Shown: piece after piece, positions 44,145-54,704 of the stretch
Position numbering within the stretch: position 1 is the stretch's first letter
Layout: every line of letters begins with the position of its first letter
NCBI GenBank assembly: GCA_003586115.2
Contig: QVOM02000074.1
Location: 917,095 to 981,094 of the forward strand
DNA length: 64,000 nt
DNA from: Salvator merianae
Lineage: Eukaryota > Chordata > Lepidosauria > Squamata > Teiidae
Direction: 5' to 3'
Position numbers and translations under genes: made by a program
Notes under the pieces: model-generated
Database searches by the model: none
What the model was told of the DNA's origin: nothing
Seen by the model: only the letters and a program-made list of their open reading frames with translations

Positions 44145-44540
44145 TGATGTGTGTATTCTGCTCCCTGGCTGCATTCTCCATTAGTGATATGAGAAGTGGC
44201 TTGGGTTATACTGGATTGGGGGGAAAAACTCTCCCAGGCAGTATCTAATCATAGCATGAAAGGAGAAAATAACAAACACCCAAGGACAACAAGAGCAGGT
44301 TCTCACCATCCAAAGTCTTCTACATGGAAACTTTCATCAGGCTATGGAGGAAAACATATGAAGTCTTGAGATGGGGGGGGGGGTTTAACAAAAACCCATT
44401 TTCAAAACAGCATTCTTTTATTCCTGAGTTCAAGACTGCAGCTGCCCTCTATAGCAAGCTCATATAGCCTTAATGAGTCCAGGCACTCATATAGCCTTAA
44501 TGTCCTATAGTCCATACAGTTTTAGCAATGCATGTGCAAG
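44145..44540. other. No gene recognised
   Basis: Contains a G-run at 44,372-44,382 and a local duplication of CTCATATAGCCTTAATG (about 44,459-44,503). Otherwise nothing. Confidence 0.4.
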
Positions 44541-44990
44541 AGTAATGTGTGTAATAGCAGGAAGAGGCTGCAAAAGGCATTCAGGTTTGACAGGGACAGA
44601 TTTGGCTGTATTACAGACAGGACAAGAGGAACAAACATAAGCCGCAATGCCTGTGCACATGCTTGGCCGCCAATAGGGTTTGCAAAGTGCTAGAAATTTT
44701 TTCAGGCAGCCAAAATGTCCAGCTACAGAACAAACATGATAGAACTGGAGAACTTTACAGTGAGCGTATCAAAGGTTTACTGTCTTTCGTAAGCAGCCCA
44801 TTGATGAAAGTGAAAACTGAACAGCGACTTTGAAACCAAAACCAAAGCTGACTAAAAGGGAGAATCTCAGGGCATTGAGGGCATATGGTATCAAAAATAC
44901 AAAAAAATGACTTCTCCATTACCCAGCACATGGCAGTAAAGTCGAACAGACTATATATTCCTGAGGAACTAAGAGGCAAAATTATGCACT
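44541..44990 (-). pseudogene. Gypsy integrase zinc-finger fragment (minus)
   Basis: On the minus strand from about 44,720 down, a decayed H2C2 integrase N-terminal domain reads GHFGCLKKFLALCKPYW followed by AAYVCSSCPVCNTAKS. The His-rich start and the CSSCPVC pair mark the zinc-binding domain that precedes the integrase core. It lies back to back with a plus-strand integrase copy at 44,999. Confidence 0.6.
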
Positions 44991-44998
44991 AATGCCAC

Positions 44999-46350
44999 AA
45001 TGTTAGATCAGCTGGATACTTCAGCTTTGTAAAGACGCTACATGTAATTAGAATGTAAATCTGATGGCCTTAAATATGTAGAGACATTGAGAACTACGTT
45101 GAGTTGTCTTACAAGTGCAATGGCATAATGCCAGTGGGGGAACCAAGACAGCTATGAAAACTATTAGTTGCTCTTCCCCAGACTTATACCAAAATAAGCA
45201 TGGATCTACAGTAGAGTTTCTTGGGAGTAAAAAGAACACAGTCATCTGGGTCATAGTAGATCTCTTTCTGAAGCAAGCCCATTTCGTACCCTGTAAGTCA
45301 CTACCATCATGTCCACAGCATACCACTGTGCAGCCAACTTTGTACATTCTCAACTCTTGATTTTACCTGCTTGCTTTTCTCACTGATTCAGCCTTCCCCT
45401 TATTGCTGGTTAGCTGGCATACTGAGTGCCTGGGAACAAGTGATGTTTAGTCTATGAATAAGTTCAGTGTGGAGATGTGGGAAACTGCAGATAGCTGAAC
45501 CATTATATGCCTACTGTTTCCAGCCACCCTTTGTATTTTGTTATTGACAATACAGGAACATCTATCCTGCTTGTTCTGTGTTCTGTGTCCTGGCCCCTGG
45601 GGCTAGGAAAGAGAGGCATAGCTGGTGATTCTGACACATCAGGTCTGGAACTAGCAAACCTCTTAGTAAAGCATATCTACCGAGTACATGGAGTGTCTTC
45701 AAAGATTGTAAGTGACCAGGGAAAGCTGTTTCTAAAATTACTTAGTGTCACTCTGGGGTTATCCTCTGCATACTACCCAGGCACAGATGGACAGACTGAG
45801 CAGGTGAACCAAGTTATTGAGCAAACCCTCCAGTGCTACATGAATTACCAAAAAGACAATTGGGCAGACCTGCTGCCCTGTGCTGAATTTGCATTTAACA
45901 ATGCAGTGCATAGCAGCACAAGCTATTCCTCTCTTCATGCTCTTGTTGACCATGGTACCTCTCCAGGTTTATTAAAATAACTGAGGCATGGCCACAGATT
46001 ACAAAAGCTCTAGAAATGGCAAAAAAATGCCTATGAAAGACACATGGACAAGCAAAGAGAAACAGAATGGGATCTCAAAATAGGAGACCTGATGTACCTG
46101 ACTATCAAATTACTCAAAAGTAACCAACCTTCAAAGAAACTGGGGGCCAGATTTGTTGGGTCTTTCCTCATTCAGAAGAATGAGCTTTTGAACTCAAGCT
46201 ACCTAAACACTACTGAATTCACTGTATTCACTGAATTCAGAAGAATTCCACATGAGCTTACTCAAACCAGCAGTAATGGTCTCCCCTTGGCAGCAGACCT
46301 GACTACCACTACCACCACTACTATTAGTAGGGGACCAGTAGCACTTTGAG
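44999..46350 (+). pseudogene. Ty3/Gypsy integrase, interrupted by a solo LTR
   Basis: Plus-strand Gypsy pol 3' part. Traces of the zinc-finger domain (GYFSFVKTLHV-like) lie near 45,010. The core domain is split by an LTR insertion: upstream VIWVIVDLFLKQAHFVPC (45,240), downstream IVSDQGKLFL, YYPGTDGQTEQVNQ and DNWADLLPCAEFAFNNAV (45,700-45,900). The C-terminal part has KIGDLMYLTI and KKLGARFVGSF (46,070-46,170). D and D-E positions of the core are recognisable, though stops and frameshifts exist, notably near 45,980. The normal function is insertion of the element cDNA. Confidence 0.8.
45310..45636 (+). mobile_element. Solo LTR inside Gypsy integrase
   Basis: 327 bp starting TGTCCACAGC and ending TTCTGACA (TGTC/GACA inverted ends), flanked by a perfect 5-bp duplication CATCA (45,305-45,309 and 45,637-45,641). 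The integrase sequence on the two sides is contiguous once the insert and one duplication are discounted. A TATA-like TTATATGCC lies near 45,504. The source family is unknown. Confidence 0.8.
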
Positions 46351-46474
46351 GTACAGGAGATAGAATCTACAAAGATAGGCACCAATACTCTATTCTGTGG
46401 AAACACCTATCTCCTACAAATACCCTACTCAGGACCCCTGCAAAAGTCACTCAGATGGAGGGAAAGATTGATTT

Positions 46475-46486
46475 AGAGGGGTGGGA
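46475..46486 (+). promoter_or_regulatory. Polypurine tract of Gypsy element
   Basis: AGAGGGGTGGGA immediately upstream of an LTR starting TGTCAGG. This is the expected plus-strand primer site position. Confidence 0.6.
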
Positions 46487-46839
46487 TGTCAGGCACAGGA
46501 TGCCTGTTATAGCCCCTGAAGGGATTTGGAGAGGAAAACTGTAGAGTTTTGTTGGGAAGTAAGTGCTGTCAAGAATGGTCACTCTGAGAATGACATCACC
46601 TGGGCTGACAGGACCAGTAACTTTTGGGTGGGAGAACCCAGACTGCATAGTGGTTAAGCATGGACTGCTGAATACTTTGCAAATATGTAAAATGCATACA
46701 AGTGACACGTTATAGAGGCTGAGCCATTCTCAGCAAGAATAAAGTTCTCAGAGCTGTTGTCACTTGTTCTGAATAAATCACATTCCTGGTTCCAGAGAAG
46801 AGCTGTTTATTTCTGATAGTGTCCAGTCTGATCATTACA
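46487..46839 (+). mobile_element. 3' LTR of Gypsy element
   Basis: About 353 bp beginning TGTCAGGCACAGG and ending GATCATTACA, placed just after the integrase C-terminus and a polypurine tract. It contains AATAAA at 46,738-46,743 and a downstream GAATAAATC. The matching 5' LTR was not found, so the copy is incomplete. Confidence 0.65.
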
Positions 46840-46859
46840 CTAATCATCAGTATGGGTGC

Positions 46860-47893
46860 GTGCAGATGACTCTGATTTGAGCAGGTTCTTAATATCTAAA
46901 GTCAATGCTGTCAAATTGTGTTGAGGAAGGGATAAGATTGTGGAAAGAGGGGATGATTCAGAAGCATGATATTGAGACTTGTGGGAGAGAGTGTCAGCCA
47001 AATTGTTTCAATCTCCCTTTATGTATTGGAGGGTCAAACAGAATTGAATGAAGAACTCAGCCCAGTGCAGTTGACAGGAGAACGGTTTAGGTTGTGTGGG
47101 TAAAGCTTGTAAGTTTTATGACCAGTCCAGACCTCAAGGGGATGTTGTGAGTCTTACAGATATTGCCTCCAGTAAGATAAGCATTATTTGGTACTCAGAA
47201 GCTACAAGCCCCGTATCTCATAATTCTGTTCTGAAGAGATTAATTGGCATAAAACAAAAGCCCAGGAGCATAAATCATTTGTGCTTGGATCCCACTGAAG
47301 TACCTCCATACTGCCACACCATTGCCATTTCAGTGAACCATGAAAGGTTGTGTAGGATCAGGATGTTTAAGCACTGGCTGTTAAGTAAAAAGAGTCAGCT
47401 GCTTCTCTGTAGTTCACAGGAAATGTTGGGTATTGTAGTTTTTTGTGCTTGTCATGTTTTCTATTCTTGCTGTCTTTCAAAAGGGCAGTAATAGGAGCCA
47501 CAAAATCAGAAAAATTGGGAACAAACTTTCTGTAGAAGCTGGCACACCCAAGGAAACACTGTTCATGCCTTCAAATGCCTGGGGGGAGCTTCCAGTCCAA
47601 AACAACATCAACTTACTTTGTATCCATCTCAATCTCTTTGTCAGAGATACAGTAACCCAGGAAACCAAGTTTATTTGAATGGAACTCAAATTTGGGTAGT
47701 TTATTACAAAGCTGGTTCTTTCTGAGTTTTCAAGTATCGCATGGACATGTATCATGTGAAATGTCACATCAGATAAAAAGATATCAGATAAAAAAGATCA
47801 AATCATTCATGCAAGCATCAGGAAAATGTCTAACATGTTTCTAAATATGTCATTAATGAAATTCTGGGAAACCATGGGCCCAATGCTGTGACT
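46860..47893 (-). pseudogene. Gypsy RT/RNase H remnant (minus)
   Basis: From 47,893 down: RT segment with QNFINDIFRNMLDIF (about 47,850) where the catalytic YLDD is lost, then a thumb trace, and an RNase H trace at 47,150-46,980 (WTGHKTYKL, LTLSPTS). Multiple stops. A separate copy from the neighbouring 48,431-50,094 block, because both contain the same RT segment. Confidence 0.6.
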
Positions 47894-48430
47894 GAATGTC
47901 AGTCCTGCTGGCTACCATTGCGCTTCCTCAGTATATTGATCTCATATGTTATCAATATGTTATGGAGTTCTTCATTATCATATGTAAACTATGATACTTA
48001 TGAATGTTTGTTGTGGTATTCCTGCTCTTATTGGTCATATGTTATTCATGATGTTCATTCATGCATGTGCTTTATCGTATATCTGTTTAAGCAATGATAT
48101 AAATCTGCATGTAACTGTTATATATTTATTTATAATATTATTTCTTATCAGCCTTCATAGTATTACGTGTGAAATACTTGTGCTCTGGGCTGATAGAAAA
48201 GGCTGGAGATGAGAGAGGGAAAGTGAAAAGGCCTATGTAAGGTCTCAAGGTCATATCATCTGCTTCAGACTCTGCCACTGAGATATGGGGTTTCACACAG
48301 TTCTTTGGTTGAAGGAATTAGGCAGGAAAATGTAAGGTATAACTTTATGCTGGTGCTGAAAGATGATGCCTTAGCAATTTTAAATTTCTCAAGTCATGAT
48401 GTCAGAATAAAGGAATCTTTCTTGTTTCAA
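47894..48430. other. Unassigned insert between two Gypsy RT pieces
   Basis: Begins TGTCAGTCCTGCTGG and contains an AATAAA near its end (about 48,410), so it may be an LTR, but ends and duplication are not clear. No coding motif. Confidence 0.3.
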
Positions 48431-50094
48431 AGATGATTTACAATTTCTGCTAATTTCTGGCTGACTATCATACCGAATGGCATTGCCAGATATTCAAATT
48501 GACAATAATGGGTATTTTTTAAAATTAATACTTTATTGATTTTAAGATGAAATAAAAAGGGCTCATAGGTTTCATGAGTACAGTTAGGCATATTCCCTTC
48601 CCTACCTCTTCCCTGTCCCATCAGGTCCATTCAGAAGATTCCTAAGTACTATAGTACATTGCTCTTTGTCAATAGCATTCAAAAAAGAGTATCCTAGGCA
48701 TTAGATTTGATTACTCTCTGTCAAAGCTACTTAAATAAGACTTGAAGTGAGAGTGGACTCCAATACCTGATCAGCAGATTCCATATTAATGTTAATGGTG
48801 CTTTGTTTTGTGTTGCGAGTCAGTTACATGTTAAAATGTACTCTTGGGCCATCAGGTCCCATATTATTTCTTGTCAACATCGCTTAGTAAGATTTAAAGC
48901 ATATTTCCAATTTCTGACTATCAATAGTACCACTATATATAATAGGTAATGTAACTATAATTGTGCATCTCTGGTAATTTTTAGTGATGTCAAGTCATGT
49001 AATAGAAATATTTCTGGTGTCATGGGTATGTTTATATTAAATGTAAAATTTAATTATTGGTAAATTATTAGCCAGTAACTTCAGACTCTAGGGCATTCCT
49101 ACAACACGTGATAATAGGAGGGCTTCATCTGACAATAATGGGTATTGAAAGCCATTTTCCATTCATCCTCTTCTCTTATGTGAATTCTGTGGTAAGCTTC
49201 ACAGATATCTAATTTAGCCTGTCCCAAATGGTTCAAGAGTCCTGTAATCTGTACAGAGTCAAAAGTCTTCACTGCTTTAAAAAGCAAACAGAACTGGTGA
49301 TGCTATAGGAGAGGAGGAGAGGCAGATAAAATTGCAGATCAGGTACTTATCCAATTTTTTTTTCTTAGAACTTTCAACTTAGGTTCTGACATAGAATAGA
49401 GATGGCCAGCTGCAAACTCTATCCCCCAGAGTAATTAGCTAGCAGAGTCAAATGGACAGTGAGGTAGCAAAGAGCCCCCCGTCTGCCTCTTCAGAAATGT
49501 CAGCAAAGTCATTACACTTAGACGACAATTGGTGGGTGAGGTGCTCTTACACAGCAGCACAGAGCACAATTCTGTCTTCATACTGACAAAAGAAATGTAG
49601 CTCCTGTAAGCTCCTGATTGTCACAGCGAAGAAAATAAAATCTAATCACTCATTTACTCCATATAATTGATGGATCTGGATAATGAAACCAGTTCACAGC
49701 CAGAAAGATAGAGTAATAGAAAGTGTGAGCTACTAACATCTGCATCCCTTATCTGTGATAGCCAAAATGCACCTTTAAAGGTATCATCTCACCTGGCCCC
49801 TCTGACACCTCAAAAGTGACAAAAAATACTGGATCAGCCAGCTTCTTTGTCAGAAGATTGAAATCTTTCCGCTACAATAGATTCTATTGTGCCTCTACTA
49901 GCTCCACTATGTAACAATGCTTTTACTTCTAATTTAGCAGAATCAGTGATGTAAGCAAGTAGACAAGACCTCTTCAGAGACACTGAGTAAGATGGCAACA
50001 CATATGTCAACCTTAAGTTGAGATCCACTTCAATGCCTCTGTCTGAAATATGGTAGCTTATTGAGGTGGGATTCACACTTGGATGGTTTGGCAT
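48431..50094 (-). pseudogene. Gypsy PR-RT remnant (minus), interrupted by an L1 tail
   Basis: Protease at 49,834-50,094 (VKALLHSGASRGTIESIVAERF, keeping SGAS but with His for the catalytic Asp). A decayed linker and RT pieces follow at 49,147-49,287 (LNHLGQAKLDICEAYHRI, EEDEWKMAFNTHYC) and 48,431-48,516 (QFEYLAMPFGM). The RT frame is split by a 613-bp L1 3' fragment. Long dead. Confidence 0.7.
48517..49129 (-). mobile_element. 5'-truncated L1 with 17-bp target duplication
   Basis: Flanked by a perfect 17-bp duplication TGACAATAATGGGTATT (48,500-48,516 and 49,130-49,146). On the minus strand it begins within the L1 ORF2 C-terminus (YYHVLWECPRV-like, with a stop replacing one position). It ends with AATCAATAAAGTATTAATTT and a short A-run next to the left duplication. 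The long duplication and A-tail are hallmarks of target-primed reverse transcription. Confidence 0.85.
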
Positions 50095-51400
50095 AAAGTT
50101 GAAGTTTCCTGAGTCTTTCTAGGATTGTATGAACATGTGTCACATGAGAAGTCATATCAGGTGAAAAAAAGCATTAAATCATTCAGATTTAGGAATGTGT
50201 CTAACATGTCTTTAAACACATCATTTATGAAATTCTGGAAAACAGTGGGCTCAATGCTGAAACCAAATGACATTATTAATTATTCAAATTGCCCATAATG
50301 TGTATTGAAAGCCATTTTTCCATTTATTTCCCTCCCTTATGTGCACACAATTATAAGCATCATGGAGATCCATTAGTGACCTACTAGAATGGCATAACCA
50401 ATCTAGTAGGTTACTAATGAAGGGTAGAAGGTAGCAGTTCTTTAATGAGATTTCATTAAAGGCCTGATAATCTGTACAAAGCTGAAGCTCACAGCTTTTC
50501 TTTTCTTTTTTTACAAATAGAACTGGTGATACCATGGGTGAGGAGGAGAGGTGGATAAAGTTGTGTGCTAAGTTCTTGTCTAAGAATTATTTTGTGCTTG
50601 TAAATCAGTCTCTGTCATTTGATAGATGTGGCCACCAGGAAGCTCTACCCTAGGTAGCAATTAAATAGCACAATAAAAGGAACAATAAGGCAGCAAACTG
50701 TCAGCCTCTGCCTACTCAAACACATTAGCAAAATCCTTGTACTCAGCAGGCAATTGATGGGTTGGATTTTCATGTGGACTTCTGTAATCTCTAATGAATG
50801 GTATATCCAAAGAGGTTGCTGTGAGCTCTTCACTGTCCCTATGGAATGGGCACTGATCAGAATAAAATGTAATCATTCTTTTGCTCCATATCATTGATGG
50901 ATCACAATCAGCGGCAGTGCGTCCCTTTAAATGTGGGTGTTCGTTCGCTCGCTATCGCTCGTTCGTGGGGCCGCCAGGCCACCGTAGTGACGCAGCGGTC
51001 GCCTGGCAGGTCGCAGCAACTTGCTGCGTCACTATGGTGGCCTGGCGGCCCCACGAACAGGCGATAGCGAGTGAGTGAAAACCCACATTTAAAGGGACGC
51101 ACCGCCGCTGATCACAATGACAAGTAGAATGGGGTAATGGGAAGTGTGGATGATCATAATTGTATATCTTCCCTGTGATAGCCAATATACACCTTTAAGG
51201 ATACAGCCTGGCACATAATTGGCTCTTCAATGCTCTCTGTGTCCACAAAGGTTACAAAAACAACATCAGCTAATTCAATTGTATACAGGTTAAATTTCTC
51301 TATGAGCATGGATTCAATCATACTTCTACTGGCCCCACTTGACTGTGATATAGACAGAAAATATCAGATATTTAAGCAGGGTGCCTGAAGCAGTTGGTAG
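50095..51400 (-). pseudogene. Gypsy PR-RT remnant (minus), interrupted by a palindromic MITE
   Basis: Protease trace SGASRSMIESMLIEKF (about 51,300). The PR-RT linker has HQLPAEYKDFANVFE (50,712) and GGHIYQMTE. RT at 50,284-50,535 has SPVLFVKKEKKSCELQLCTDYQAFN, LDWLCHSSRSLMDLHDAYN and VHIREGNKW. The QNFINDVFKDMLD segment continues at about 50,220. It parallels 48,431-50,094 in order and is placed directly upstream of it. Confidence 0.7.
50909..51110. mobile_element. Palindromic hAT-type MITE (202 bp)
   Basis: Almost the entire element is one inverted repeat with arms of about 87 bp, starting CAGCGGCAGTGCGTCCC on the left and CAGCGGCGGTGCGTCCC on the right complement. It is flanked by a perfect 8-bp duplication ATCACAAT (50,901-50,908 and 51,111-51,118). 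Sits in the Gypsy protease-RT linker. The three short ORFs across it are shadows of the palindrome. Confidence 0.9.
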
Positions 51401-52063
51401 GAACCCTAAGATGGAGTCTTGCCTGTGTCCCCATCCTCAGGCAGAACTATGCTGTTTCCCAGAATTGGGGAGGTATGGTCTTTTAGTTGTTCTGATCCTA
51501 GCTTTTTAGTGATTTTAAGCTCTATTGCAATATAAGGTTTGGTTTTGGCTTGCTCTCCTTGAGTAGCTGAGAGGGAGAGGGAGCCACAGGTTTGTTAGGA
51601 ATGTCTGTGGCAACATGACCTCACAGAACATTCATGAGACTTGCATGCAGTGATTATTGTATAAACAGCCACTGTCAGTTTGCCTTTTTTGGTTGGCATA
51701 ACTGCTAAATAACATGATCCCATCTGGACAGGTCCCTGTATTGTGCCTCTAAGGAAATAATCCAAGCCTCATGTTTTGGGGCCTCCCCACCACCCCCATG
51801 GACCATTAGGCAGCCTGAGTAGACAGCAGGTTAATTGAAAATACTATATGTACATCATCAATGAAATCTCAGTTATGGGCACACATATACAATTTCAATT
51901 GCATTAGAAAGATCCAAAGTCATGCTGTGGGGTCAAAGGGCTTGGATAGGGATCAAAGGGCTTGGATAGCTTAATGTTAGATTGAGGGGGTGGCTTCTTG
52001 ATGGAAGACATTCCCATTAGCATATAACACCCAGGTGGGAAAAGTCACTGTTGTCTCATTGAG
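51401..52063 (-). pseudogene. Probable Gypsy gag remnant
   Basis: Upstream of the protease remnant on the minus strand. A Cys/His cluster near 51,620-51,660 (CKSHECSVRSCCHRH) may be a decayed zinc knuckle. Position and orientation fit Gag, but no long frame remains. A local tandem duplication of GATCAAAGGGCTTGGATAG is seen at about 51,933-51,970. Confidence 0.35.
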
Positions 52064-52076
52064 GGCTTGATTACAA

Positions 52077-53837
52077 TTCTTTCTTTTTAAAAAATAAGTT
52101 TTATTTTAGATATATAAAATTACACTAAATGATTCATGATTTATAAACTAACATTCTTAACTACCAACTTCCTCTTTCTTTCTTTTTTCCCAAAGTTTCT
52201 TCTATATTTCACATTCTTGCCCCCCCAATCGCCTAGTTCTTTTCTTCTACTGATTGTCTTCTTTCCTTTTCATTCTTTTAGTCCAGCAAGCACAAGTCCA
52301 CTTTCCCGTTATTGTAGAAGATTAATAAAGGGTTTCCAGTTTTCATAAAGAAAATCTATCAACTGTCTTATTTCTCAGAAAGTTAATCTATTTATCCATC
52401 TCAGCAAGCTCTTGAAATCTTCTTCTCATATCAGTCTTTCAATAATTCAGTTTTTGCTAATTATTCTGCTAATCCCCTTCTTGATTTCTTCCTTTTGGCT
52501 CCTACAGTTCCTTTTTCCTTTTCCTCCAGTCTTTTCCATATTTGAACCAAAAATTTTGCATCTTATCCACAGAGTTCAATCTGAATCTTTGCTGATTCCA
52601 AGTACAGATTACTCCTTTTGCTGTTAGCCTCATATACTCCTTTCTCCCTTGTAAGATTTTTCCTGAGGTTTCCTTCAATGAAATAGTAGAACCTTGAACT
52701 GTTGCTAGTAGTGACTCATACTGTCTCACTACAACAGCATCTCTTGTAAATTTCCTCACAAGGAACTCCTTTACCTCCCTTGTCACTTTGTCTGTGATAG
52801 GTTCAACGGCCTCTATTTCTATTTCTTGTACCATAAATTTTGTCTGAAGAATTTCTGCCTTAAAATCATCCAGTTTCAGAGTCTTATCCTTTATTTATGA
52901 AATAAATAGTCCAGTGCATATGACACCTATTTCATTTTTAAGATCTTGTCTTAATCTTTCAATATTCTGCTGCTGCTTATCAAAGGATTTGCATAATTGC
53001 TGTGTAAGAAAGTCCACTTTATCTTGTAAGCACTTCATTGGCTTTAATTCCAAGGCATACCTCTGCTCTTTTGGCTGTTTGTCTTTTTCTAGTTTTGACT
53101 TTCTTGTCACCATATTTTACAACTTCCCAGATTTGAGATGCAAAGATTCAATCACCTAGTACACTTTCCACAGTACTTATAACTTAGTCCTCTGAAGAAG
53201 CCTTTTAATGGTCATTCTCTGTTATGAACAGACAAATGTTTTTCTACTCTCAGCTGAAGAGAAGCAGCTGCCATTAATCTTCCCAGCCAGCTTATCTCTT
53301 AGTTGACAAGAAGCAGATGTTTTAATGAGATACTAAAAATCCGGGCATGTTGAAAACTTTAAATTATTTATCTAAGAGTTAAAAGCCTCTACAAATGTTT
53401 TAGCATCTTGCTGAATTTCGATGTTTAAACTATCGGCAAGTATTCTCAGGGTTTTAATTGCAGAAAACTCCTGTCTGAAGGTTTTTTGTTTTGTTTATCT
53501 TAAGTTTGATATCTTCACAAATTAAAAGAGGATTGGCCGAACATACTGCCTTTAAAGACGACATGTAACATAACTCGAGAATGTTGTTGATGTTCCTCTC
53601 TGCTCCATCCAACTCCTCCTGTATGTGACACCTGCGAAACTGCTGCTGCCCCCGCTTGGGGGGGGGGAGACTTGTTTGGAGCTACAATGAGGAATCCCTC
53701 TGCCTCCCTGTCACTCAGGGAGATAAAATCTTCTGACAGTGGAGGTTAAGAGTTCCCCTCTGTCTCCTCACATTGTGGTTTGCTTAAAGGAAAAATTCCT
53801 CTCAGCAACTATAGTCAGTAATCTTCCCAGAAGTCAT
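52077..53837 (-). mobile_element. Internally deleted L1 (5'UTR-ORF1-3'end), copy 1
   Basis: A full-length insertion flanked by a perfect 13-bp duplication GGCTTGATTACAA (52,064-52,076 and 53,838-53,850). On the minus strand it has an L1-like 5' UTR (TCTGGGAAGATTACTGACTA start, GTGAGGAGACAGAGGGG block) and a short coiled-coil ORF1 (53,113 to 52,502). The last ORF2 residues follow (GAAATAAGACAGTTGATAG, AACTGGAAACCCTTTATT, about 52,330-52,380), then a 3' UTR and A-rich tail. RT and endonuclease are absent. A second copy with the same architecture is at 56,228-58,390. Confidence 0.8.
52502..53113 (-). pseudogene. Short L1 ORF1-like protein, copy 1 (broken)
   Basis: Two pieces (52,895-53,113 and 52,502-52,834) encode a Lys/Glu-rich coiled-coil protein. 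The first has DFLTQQLCKSFDKQQQNIE and RLRQDLKNEIG. The second has LQGRKEYMR and WNQQRFRL and ends RKRKKEL. A stop and short gap near 52,840-52,895 divide them. The matching copy at 57,223-57,777 is open, so the break is specific to this copy. It lacks a recognisable RRM domain. Confidence 0.65.
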
Positions 53838-53850
53838 GGCTTGATTACAA

Positions 53851-54539
53851 ATCTAGGATGCAGAGGCAGAAATGGACCAATCACTCTTGGTGGCCCCAGT
53901 CATAGAAATTCCCTTTGAATGTCAGTAAAGGGAACTTGTAAAGGTTGTAAGAGGAGTTAGGTACACATTCGTGAACCCAAATTTACTGGTTGTGCTACAC
54001 TGGTGATTGCTGAGTGTGTGATTTAGGAGACTTTAAGTACTGATAGTGGGGGGGGGGGGCTTGCTGGTGGAGGTTGCTGATAGTAGCCCTTGCAAAGTTT
54101 CTCATGGTTCTGGCATCTCACCTTCTTGAGATGGTCTACTCTGACCCCTGGTTCTATGCACCCAGCAATCCCCTAGATTTTATGGTAGGTTTTCCAATGA
54201 GGTGAACTGAAGTCCCTGTCATCTTCCCCTCTGGTAACTCACCAGCAGTTCCTTCTGACTACAATGGTAGATTCAAGATCAAGTCAAGGTTGTGTGTTTT
54301 GTGTATAAAGATGTTGCATCAGTTGGAATTGAGTGCCAAAAGCTTTTCTGACACTTGCATAGGGATCACTTGACCCAATATACTCCATACTGCCTGTTCC
54401 CCTCTGATGCCTATTCAGGAACTCAACAATGCCTAGCAGAGCTCTACCAGATCTCAACGGAGTTGCAGCAGGCTGGAATTTACTTTGGTACAGTCTACCT
54501 TGGTGGCTGGCACTTCCACCCCAATAGCTATTTTAAAAT
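53851..54539. other. No gene recognised
   Basis: Contains a G-run of about 13 at 54,048-54,060 (possible quadruplex). A plus-strand open stretch from 54,355 runs into CR1, but its first part is unassigned. Confidence 0.35.
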
Positions 54540-54704
54540 GATCCCTGGGGGAAAGGCAACAGGAGCTGCGCAGCATTCAGTTCATGAAAGTGGACAGTTG
54601 AGTGAGAAGAGTGGGAAACTAGTCAGTAGTATTCAAGCAAACAGATGCAAGAGGCAGTCTATGATTGCACATGATCCTAAAGGGCAGAACTTTCAACAGA
54701 ATAA

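Larger units (their letters stand above)
42100..44220 (-). pseudogene. Retroelement gag-like region, family unknown
   Basis: On the minus strand a Glu/Lys/Gln-rich coiled-coil part runs from about 44,200 to 43,100, interrupted by the MITE at 43,715. A 146-codon open stretch follows (42,579-43,019) with VVPFKMQEIQALVKQFGAVS and TEWMTKVWRKADKWYGDD. This last block resembles capsid-type segments of retroviral or retrotransposon Gag, where a helix is followed by an EWM-x-x-VW motif. No zinc knuckle, protease or LTR was identified, so the assignment is tentative. Confidence 0.4.

Noticed and set aside
43689..44184. ORFs of 116 and 155 codons
   Set aside because: Overlap MITE copy 4; repetitive SLARPARR-type translation comes from the CTCGCTCGCCCC tandem.
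51081..51120. tRNA-like or promoter palindrome
   Set aside because: Explained as the right terminal inverted repeat of a hAT-type MITE.
50881..51185. Three overlapping ORFs with similar translations on both strands
   Set aside because: Caused by the palindrome of the 202-bp MITE.
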